Assembly (NCBI RefSeq): GCF_022965805.1
Contig: NW_027331452.1
Span: 248,001 to 312,000, forward strand
Reading direction: 5' to 3'
Length of the DNA: 64,000 nucleotides
DNA from: Primulina eburnea
Taxonomy: Eukaryota > Streptophyta > Magnoliopsida > Lamiales > Gesneriaceae
Below the pieces are notes generated by a model. That model was given only the letters and a program-made list of their open reading frames with translations. It did no database searches and was not told the DNA's origin. Positions 54,946 to 64,000 of the stretch are shown here, one piece after another. How positions within the stretch are numbered: the stretch's first letter is position 1; every line of letters starts with the position of its first letter. A program made the position numbers and the translations under genes.

Positions 54946-57900
54946 AACTTCGGGAACACTTTTGCGTGCTATTCTTAAAAAGAACTTGGATTGACATTTC
55001 TATGCACTTTATTTTGGGGTTGCCTAGGACTAAGAAGGGGAGGGATTCTATTTTTGGATTACTTTATGGGCTAAACTTTGCTCAATATTGTTGTAATCTA
55101 CTACTTGTCATCCTCAAACGGATGGACAAACCGAAGTTGTAAATAGAACTTTGGGAACATTTTGCGTGCTATTCTTAAAAACAACTTGGATTGACATTTC
55201 TATGCACTTTATTTTGGGGTTGCCTAGGACTAAGAAGGGGAGGGATTCTATTTTTGGATTATTTTATGGCTAAACTTTGCTCAATATTGTTGTAATCTAC
55301 TACTTGTCATCCTCAAACGGATGGACAAACCGAAGTTGTCAATAGAACTTTGGGAACACTTTTGCGTGCTATTCTTAAAAGAACTTGGATTGACATTTTG
55401 GGGTTGCCTAGGACTAAGAAGGGGAGGGATTCTATTTTTGGATTACTTTATGGGCTAAACTTTGCTCGATATTGTTGTAATCTACTACTTGTCATCCTCA
55501 AACAGATGGACAAACTGAAGTTGTCAATAGAACTTTTGGAAAACTTTTGCGTGCTATTCTTAAAAAGAACTTGGATTGACATTTCTATGGACTTTATTTT
55601 GGGGTTGCCTAGGACTAAGAAGGGGAGGGATTCTATTTTTGGATTACTTTATGGGCTAAACTTTGCTCAATATTGTTGTAATCTACTACTTGTCATCCTC
55701 AAACAGATTGACAAACCGAAGTTGTAAATAGAACTTCGGGAACACTTTTGCGTGCTATTCTTAAAAAGAACTTGGATTGACATTTCTATGCACTTTATTT
55801 TGGGGTTGCCTAAGACTAAGAAGGGGAGTGATTCTATTTTTGGATTACTTTATGGGCTAAACTTTGCTCAATATTGTTGTAATCTACTACTTGTCATCCT
55901 CAAACGGATGGACAAACCGAAGTTGTAAATAGAACTTTGGGAACACTTTTGCGTGCTATTCTTAAAAAGAACTTGGATTGACATTTCTATGCACTTTATT
56001 TTGGCGTTGCCTAGGACTAAGAAGGGGAGGGATTCTATTTTTGGATTACTTTATGGGCTAAACTTTGCTCAATATTGTTGTAATCTACTACTTGTCATCC
56101 TCAAACGGATGGACAAACCGAAGTTGTCAATAGAACTTTGGGAACACTTTTGCGTGCTATTCTTAAAAGAACTTGGATTGACATTTTGGGGTTGCCTAGG
56201 ACTAAGAAGGGGAGGGATTCTATTTCTGGATTACTTTATGGGCTAAACTTTGCTCAATATTGTTGTAATCTACTACTTGTCATCCTCAAACAGATGGACA
56301 AACTGAAGTTGTCAATAGAACTTTGGGAACACTTTTGCGTGCTATTCTTAAAAGAACTTGGATTGACATTTCTATGCACTTTATTTTGGGGTTCCCTAGG
56401 ACTAAGAAGGGGAGGGATTCTATTTTTGGATTACTTTATGGGCTAAACTTTGCTCAATATTGTTGTAACCTACTACTTGTCATCCTCAAACGGATGGACA
56501 AACCGAAATTGTAAATAGAACTTTGGGAACACTTTTGCGTGCTATTCTTAAAAATAACTTGGATTGACATTTCTATGCACTTTATTTTGGGGTTGCCTAG
56601 GACTAAGAAGGGGAGGGATTCTATTTTTGGATTACTTTATGGGCTAAACTTTGCTCAATATTGTTGTAATCTACTACTTGTCATCCTCAAACAGATGGAC
56701 AAACTGAAGGACTTTATTTTGGGGTTGCCTAGGACTAAGAAGGGGAGGGATTCTATTTTTGGATTACTTTATGGGCTAAACTTTGCTCGATATTGTTGTA
56801 ATCTACTACTTGTCATCCTCAAACAGATGGACAAACTGAAGTTGTCAATAGAACTTTTGGAACACTTTTGCGTGCTATTCTTAAAAAGAACTTGGATTGA
56901 CATTTCTATGGACTTTATTTTGGGGTTGCCTAGGACTAAGAAGGGGAGGGATTCTATTTTTGGATTACTTTATGGGCTAAACTTTGCTCAATATTGTTGT
57001 AATCTACTACTTGTCATCCTCAAACAGATGGACAAACCGAAGTTGTAAATAGAACTTCGGGAACACTTTTGCGTGCTATTCTTAAAAAGAACTTGGATTG
57101 ACATTTCTATGCACTTTATTTTGGGGTTGCCTAGGACTAAGAAGGGGAGGGATTCTATTTTTGGATTACTTTATGGGCTAAACTTTGCTCAATATTGTTG
57201 TAATCTACTACTTGTCATCCTCAAACGGATGGACAAACCGAAGTTGTAAATAGAACTTTGGGAACACTTTTGCGTGCTATTCTTAAAAAGAACTTGGATT
57301 GACATTTCTATGCACTTTATTTTGGGGTTGCCTAGGACTAAGAAGGGGAGGGATTCTATTTTTGGATTATTTTATGGGCTAAACTTTGCTCAATATTGTT
57401 GTAATCTACTACTTGTCATCCTCAAACGGATGGACAAACCGAAGTTGTCAATAGAACTTTGGGAACAATTTTGCGTGCTATTCTTAAAAGAACTTGGATT
57501 GACATTTTGGGGTTGCCTAGGACTAAGAAGGGGAGGGATTCTATTTTTGGATTACTTTATGGGCTAAACTTTGCTCGATATTGTTGTAATCTACTACTTG
57601 TCATCCTCAGACAGATGGACAAACTGAAGTTGTCAATAGAACTTTTTGAACACTTTTGCGTGCTATTCTTAAAAAGAGCTTGGATTGACATTTCTATGGA
57701 CTTTATTTTGGGGTTGCCTAGGACTAAGAAGGGGAGGGATTCTATTTTTGGATTACTTTATGGGCTAAACTTTGCTCAATATTGTTGTAATCTACTACTT
57801 GTCATCCTCAAACAGATGGACAAACCGAAGTTGTAAATAGAACTTCGGGAACACTTTTGCGTGCTATTCTTAAAAAGAACTTGGATTGACATTTCTATGC

Positions 57901-58650
57901 ACTTTATTTTGGGGTTGCCTAGGACTAAGAAGGGGAGTGATTCTATTTTTGGATTACTTTATGGGCTAAACTTTGCTCAATATTGTTGTAATCTACTACT
58001 TGTCATCCTCAAACGGATGGACAAACCGAAGTTGTAAATAGAACTTTGGGAACACTTTTGCGTGCTATTCTTAAAAAGAACTTGGATTGACATTTCTATG
58101 CACTTTATTTTGAGGTTGCCTAGGACTAAGAAGGGGAGGGATTCTATTTTTGGATTACTTTATGGGCTAAACTTTGCTCAATATTGTTGTAATCTACTAC
58201 TTGTCATCCTCAAACAGATGGACAAACCGAAGTTGTCAATAGAACTTTGGGAACACTTTTGCGTGCTATTCTTAAAAGAACTTGGATTGACATTTTGGGG
58301 TTGCCTAGGACTAAGAAGGGGAGGGATTCTATTTTTGGATTACTTTATGGGCTAAACTTTGCTCAATATTGTTGTAATCTACTACTTGTTATCCTCAAAC
58401 AGATGGACAAACTGAAGTTGTCAATAGAACTTTGGGAACACTTTTGCGTGTTATTCTTAAAAAAACTTGGATTGACATTTCTATGCACTTTATTTTGGGG
58501 TTCCCTAGGACTAAGAAGGGGAGGTATTCTATTTTTGGATTACTTTATGGGCTAAACTTTGCTCAATATTGTTGTAATCTACTACTTGTCATCCTCAAAT
58601 GGATGGACAAACCGAAGTTGTAAATAGAACTTTGGGAACACTTTTGCGTG
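53830..58650 (+). repeat. About 2.1-kb higher-order repeat in array 7
   Basis: A set of roughly eleven monomers in fixed order repeats with period 2107-2109 bp. The aaaataactt unit starts near 54446, 56553 and 58662, the ctgaaggac unit is at 54597 and 56704, and gaacttcggg occurs near 54947, 57054 and about 57843. The pattern resumes beyond solo LTR G at 63100-64000. Confidence 0.85.
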
Positions 58651-61479
58651 CTATTCTTAAAAATAACTTGGATTGAAATTTCTATGCACTTTATTTTGGG
58701 GTTGCCTAGGACTAAGAAGGGGAGGGATTCTATTTTTGGATTACTTTATGGGCTAAACTTTGCTCAATATTGTTGTAATCTACTACTTGTCATCCTCAAA
58801 AAGATGGACAAACTGAAGTTGTCAATAGAACTTTGGGAACACTTTTGCGTGCTATTCTTAAAAGAACTTGGATTGACATTTCTATGGATTTTATTTTGGG
58901 GTTGCCTAGGACTAAGAAGGGGAGGGATTCTATTTTTGGATTACTTTATGGGCTAAACTTTGCTCAATATTGTTGTAATCTACCCCTTGTCATCCTCAAA
59001 CAGATGGACAAACCGAAGTTGTCAATAGAACTTTGGGAACACTTTTGCGTGCTATTCTTAAAAGAACTTGGATTGACATTTCTATGGATTTTATTTTGGG
59101 GTTGCCTAGGACTAAGAAGGGGAGGGATTCTATTTTTGGATTACTTTATGGGCTAAACTTTGCTCAATATTGTTGTAATCTACTATTTGTCATCCTCAAA
59201 CAGATGGACAAACCGAAGTTGTAAATAGAACTTTGGGAACACTTTTGCGTGCTATTCTTAAAAAGGACTTGGATTGACATTACTATGCACTTTATTTTGG
59301 GGTTGCCTAAGACTAAGAAGGGGATGGATTCTATTTTTGGATTACTTTATGAGCTAAACTTTGCTCAATATTGTTGTAATCTACTACTTGTCATCCTCAA
59401 ACAGATGGACAAACTGAAGTTGTCAATAGAACTTTGGGAACACTTTTGCGTGCTATTCTTAAAAGAACTTGGATTGACATTTCTATGCACTTTATTTTGG
59501 GGTTGCCTAGGACTAAGAAGGGGAGGGATTCTATTTTTGGATTACTTTATGGGCTAAACTTTGCTCAATATTGTTGTAATCTACTACTTGTCATCCTCAA
59601 AAAGATGGACAAACTGAAGTTGTCAATAGAACTTTGGGAACACTTTTGCGTGCTATTCTTAAAAGAACTTGGATTGACATTTCTATGGATTTTATTTTGG
59701 GGTTGCCTAGGACTAAGAAGAGGAGGGATTCTATTTTTGGATTACTTTATGGGCTAAACTTTGCTCAATATTGTTGTAATCTACCCCTTGTCATCCTCAA
59801 ACAGATGGACAAACCGAAGTTGTCAATAGAACTTTGGGAACACTTTTGCGTGCTATTCTTAAAAGAACTTGGATTGACATTTCTATGGATTTTATTTTGG
59901 GGTTGCCTAGGACTAAGAAGGGGAGGGATTCTATTTTTGGATTACTTTATGGGCTAAACTTTGCTCAATATTGTTGTAATCTACCCCTTGTCATCCTCAA
60001 ACAGATGGACAAACTGAAGTTGTCAATAGAACTTTGGGAACACTTTTGCGTGCTATTCTTAAAAAGAACTTGGATTGACATTTCTATGCACTTTATTTTG
60101 GGGTTCCCTAGGACTAAGAAGGGGAGGGATTCTATTTTTGGATTACTTTATGGGCTAAACTTTGCTCAATATTGTTGTAATCTACTACTTGTCATCCTCA
60201 AACAGATGGACAAACTGAAGTTGTCAATAGAACTTTGGGAACACTTTTGCGTGCTATTCTTAAAAGAACTTGGATTAACATTTCTATGCACTTTATTTTG
60301 GGGTTGCCTAGGACTAAGAAGGGGAGAGATTCTATTTTTGGATTACTTTATGGGCTAAACTTTGCTCAATATTGTTGTAATCTACTACTTGTCATCCTCA
60401 AACGGATGGACAAACCGAAGTTGTAAATAGAACTTTGGGAACACTTTTGCGTGCTATTCTTAAATAGAACTTGGATTGACATTTCTATGCACTTTATTTT
60501 GGCGTTGCCTAGGACTAAGAAGGGGAGGGATTCTATTTTTGGATTACTTTATGGGCTAAACTTTGCTCAATATTGTTGTAATCTACTACTTGTCATCCTC
60601 AAACGGATGGACAAACCGAAGTTGTCAATAGAACTTTGGGAACACTTTTGCGTGCTATTCTTAAAAGAACTTGGATTGACATTTTGGGGTTGCCTAGGAC
60701 TAAGAAGGGGAGGGATTCTATTTTTGGATTACTTTATGGGCTAAACTTTGCTCCATATTGTTGTAATCTACTACTTGTCATCCTCAAACAGATGGACAAA
60801 CTGAATTGTCAATAGAACTTTGGGAACACTTTTGCGTGCTATTCTTAAAAGAACTTGGATTGACATTTCTATGCACTTTATTTTGGGGTTCCCTAGGACT
60901 AAGAAGGGGAGGGATTCTATTTTTGGATTACTTTATAGGCTAAACTTTGCTCAATATTGTTGTAATCTACTACTTATCATCCTCAAACGGATGGACAAAC
61001 CGAATTTGTAAATAGAACTTTGGGAACACTTTTGCGTGCTATTCTTAAAAATAACTTGGATTGACATTTCTATGCACTTTATTTTGGGGTTGCCTAGGAC
61101 TAAGAAGGGGAGGGATTCTATTTTTGGATTACTTTATGGGCTAAACTTTGCTCAATATTGTTGTAATCTACTACTTGTCATCCTCAAACAGATGGACAAA
61201 CTGAAGGACTTTATTTTGGGGTTGCCTAGGACTAAGAAGGGGAGGGATTCTATTTTTGGATTACTTTATGGGCTAAACTTTGCTCGATATTGTTGTAATC
61301 TACTACTTGTCATCCTCAAACAGATGGACAAACTGAAGTTGTCAATAGAACTTTTGGAACACTTTTGCGTGCTATTCTTAAAAAGAACTTGGATTGACAT
61401 TTCTATGGACTTTATTTTGGGGTTGCCTAGGACTAAGAAGGGGAGGGATTCTATTTTTGGATTACTTTATGGGCTAAAC

Positions 61480-63095
61480 TGTAATAGCCGAGCCCGGTGT
61501 ACGGTACGGTTTAAGCTTTATTGTGTTAATTGGGTTTTGTGATTAGATGATTATAGTTGTGTTTTGGGCTATAGTATTATTGGTTATTATTTATTTGAGG
61601 TGTTAGTTGGTGTTGATTGTTCGTTTCAGCGTTTCGAATCGATTTTAGTTGTTTTGTTACTGTTCATTGCCGTGAGTAGAGTGCACCCGCGCTCTTAGAT
61701 GAGTGCCCCCGCGGTGTACTATTCATGATTTTGGTTTTGGAGGGCCGTGGCATCACCGCACCCGCGGCAGTGCAAGGACCGCACCCGCGGTGAGACCGCA
61801 CCCGCGGTAATTGTAGCACCGCACCCGCGGTGTTCGTGCATGGGATTTATTTTGGTTGCCGTGAGCTTAGCGCACCCGCGGTGATTGTGTGACCGCACCT
61901 GCGTTGTAAGTATGGGCGAGATATTTAGCTACTTTTTGGGAGTTGTTGGCCATACCTTATCCATTTCTTTCCCTTCCATTCGAGATTTCCCTCCATTGGC
62001 AAGGGTTTTCATCCATTTCTTTAGCTTCCTACCTTTGATTCTTGGAGTTATTTGGATTTCCGACTTGAGATCATCGTTCTCCGTGGTATAAGGAAGCTTA
62101 GGTAAGTTTTTGGTGCGATTCTAATGAGGTTTCGAGTTAAGGGTTATTTTGGATTTGATGTTTTGATGGTTCTATGGATTATTTAGCATGGACTCTTGGA
62201 TTTAGTCTTGATATTGGTGTTATTTATGGATTATTGTTGTAGGTGGTGTACCAAGAGTATAGTTGGAGGTGTTCTATTGGTTTGTAAGTGGAATTTCCTC
62301 CCTTGTGCTCACATGATATTATATGTATTGTGTTTTAAAGGTTTCAAAGTGTTATTCCCTTCCATTGATCCATTGTTATGTATTGATTTCATTGATTATC
62401 TATTGGAGGCATTGATGTCTCACTATTGTTAAAAAGGGAATACAAGAGATATTATGAGATTGCGAAACGACGGCCTTAAATGCTATTGAGAATTCAAATG
62501 TTTTATTGGATTGATTAATCATAGCCATAGCATTGCATGCAATTAGATGATCATCGACCATAGGCTTTTATCCCCTCACAGTTATCGATTTATATCGATG
62601 GGATATTGGCAACCACAGTCACAGATACTATTGATATCAATCCAACCATAGAAAAGAGAAATACCATCGTTTTGCTATCTATTGCTATTGCTATTGCTAC
62701 AGTTATTGCTACGTTATTCATGTTTCAGAGTCGATGGTATTTATGATTTCAAAGTCATGTTTTACAGAGTATACTATGTATCATTGCTATGTAAGAGTTC
62801 CACTTGCTGAGATTTATTCTCATCTCAGTTATTTCATGTGATGCAGATAAGAGCGACGGACCGGGACGTTGAATGTGGATGGGGGTCATATGCATACGAA
62901 GACTGGAAGGATGATTATTTTGTACCATTTTGTAACATGATCACACTAATGATATTTTGTATTTTGTTATGTCATTGGAATGATCATGTTGTTATTTTGT
63001 AAACACTTTTATAAAATGTATTTTGAAACTCCTTCCGTTTGAAAGAAAATTTTAAATTCCGCTGTATTTTAATTGTAACGGGTCAGGGTGTCACA
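61480..63095 (+). mobile_element. Element G: solo LTR of a different Ty3/gypsy family
   Basis: 1616 bp with TGTAATAGCCGAG at one end and GGGTGTCACA at the other, and target duplication TAAAC (61475-61479 and 63096-63100). There is no internal region, so it is a solo LTR. It shares only the first few bases with the C/D/F group. Features inside are a GC-rich CACCCGCGGTG repeat cluster (61680-61905), a long AT-rich middle, and a cttgctgagatttattctcatctcag segment near 62812 that resembles the 3' part of many plant gypsy LTRs. Small frames (61885-62091, 62196-62432) are not recognised proteins. Plus orientation is inferred from the end sequences. Confidence 0.9.
61680..61905. repeat. CACCCGCGGTG repeat cluster in LTR G
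   Basis: About eight copies of accgcacccgcggtg or variants (gtgcacccgcgc, tgcccccgcggtg, cgcacctgcgttg) separated by 5-40 bp. The CCGCGG core is palindromic. The position in the upstream third of the LTR parallels the GC clusters of C, D and F. Confidence 0.88.
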
Positions 63096-64000
63096 TAAAC
63101 TTTGCTTAATATTGTTGTAATCTACTACTTGTCATCCTCAAACAGATGGACAAACCGAAGTTGTAAATAGAACTTCGGGAACACTTTTGCGTGCTATTCT
63201 TAAAAAGAACTTGGATTGACATTTCTATGCACTTTATTTTGGGGTTGCCTAGGACTAAGAAGGGGAGGGATTCTATTTTTGGATTACTTTATGGGCTAAA
63301 CTTTGCTCAATATTGTTGCAATCTACTACTTGTCATCCTCAAACGGATGGACAAACCGAAGTTGTAAATAGAACTTTGGGAACACTTTTGCGTGCTATTC
63401 TTAAAAAGAACTTGGATTGACATTTCTATGCACTTTATTTTGGGGTTGCCTAGGACTAAGAAGGGGAGGGATTCTATTTTTGGATTACTTTATGGGCTAA
63501 ACTTTGCTCAATATTGTTGTAATCTACTACTTGTCATCCTCAAACGGATGGACAAACCGAAGTTGTCAATAGAACTTTGGGAACACTTTTGCGTGCTATT
63601 CTTAAAAGAACTTGGATTGACATTTTGGGGTTGCCTAGGACTAAGAAGGGGAGGGATTCTATTTTTGGATTACTTTATGGGCTAAACTTTGCTCGATATT
63701 GTTGTAATCTACTACTTGTCATCCTCAAACAGATGGACAAACTGAAGTTGTCAATAGAACTTTTGGAACACTTTTGCGTGCTATTCTTAAAAAGAACTTG
63801 GATTGACATTTCTATGGACTTTATTTTGGGGATGCCTAGGACTAAGAAGGGGAGGGATTCTATTTTTGGATTACTTTATGGGCTAAACTTTGCTCAATAT
63901 TGTTGTAATCTACTACTTGTCATCCTCAAACAGATGGACAAACCGAAGTTGTAAATAGAACTTAGGGAACACTTTTGCGTGCTATTCCTAAAAAGAACTT
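63096..64000 (+). repeat. Integrase-derived satellite, array 8 (about 4-5 monomers, runs off the window)
   Basis: Begins with the right TAAAC target copy of G and continues the higher-order order of array 7, including a gaacttcggg unit at 63174 and a 15-bp-deleted unit at 63622. The array continues past the window end. Confidence 0.94.

Larger units (their letters stand above)
51358..61479 (+). repeat. Integrase-derived satellite, array 7 (about 52 monomers)
   Basis: Longest block, all plus strand. It starts inside a monomer at aggttgcctagg after 25 bases beyond the PsbS stop, and ends with TAAAC (61475-61479), the target copy of solo LTR G. Besides 200/201-bp units it holds 185-bp units (15-bp deletion giving gacattttggggttgcc, e.g. 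54074, 55392, 56180, 57503, 58290, 60679) and units of about 132 bp (ctgaaggactttatt, 52275, 54597, 56704, 61201). The order of these variants repeats as a higher-order pattern. Confidence 0.96.

Noticed and set aside
51358..61479. Declaring the satellite the centromere
   Set aside because: Monomer size, higher-order structure and gypsy insertions are suggestive, but the sequence alone cannot show CENH3 binding.

Overview
The window looks like nuclear heterochromatin of a flowering plant, probably a eudicot (lineage not resolved). The evidence is plant-type Ty1/copia and Ty3/gypsy LTR retrotransposons primed by initiator tRNA-Met, and a fragment of the plant photosystem II gene PsbS. I see no intact host gene. 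The sequence consists of a tandem satellite, LTR elements inserted into it, and one captured gene fragment.

The satellite has a 200/201-bp monomer. It fills about 26 kb in eight blocks: 1-581 and 9975-15100 on the minus strand, then 15101-18746, 25569-29181, 40388-41361, 49293-50408, 51358-61479 and 63096-64000 on the plus strand. The monomer is itself a piece of a Ty3/gypsy integrase gene. It joins a segment with the first catalytic-Asp region ([20 protein letters not shown]) to a segment with the third catalytic-Glu region ([16 protein letters not shown]), and the stretch between them, with the middle catalytic Asp, is missing. Polarity flips once near 15100. Several higher-order or block duplications are visible, with offsets of 1192, 802, about 2107, 6605 and 10090 bp.

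The elements are as follows. A (582-9974, minus) is a Ty1/copia element with 2161-bp LTRs and target duplication TCCCT. B (29535-38904, minus) is a second copy of the same family with 2150-bp LTRs and target duplication TATGA, nested inside the solo LTR F. C (18747-25568, minus) and D (41362-49292, plus) are two copies of a gag-only, chromovirus-like Ty3/gypsy family, with target duplications TGGAC and ATTTT. F (29182-40387, split by B) is a solo LTR related to the C/D LTRs. G (61480-63095) is an unrelated solo LTR with target duplication TAAAC. At 50605-51332 there is a two-intron genomic fragment of PsbS with a frameshift.

Both element families look non-autonomous. A and B keep a clean gag ORF, but their pol carries shared lesions: two in-frame stops after gag, no integrase core, YVDN instead of YVDD, and shared internal stops and frameshifts. 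C and D keep gag and only a short pol remnant. LTR pairs differ at about 5 sites (A), 7 sites (B) and roughly 25 sites plus an indel (D) by eye, so A and B appear to be recent insertions and D older. I infer the order satellite, then gypsy insertions (F, D), then copia insertions (B into F, A into satellite).
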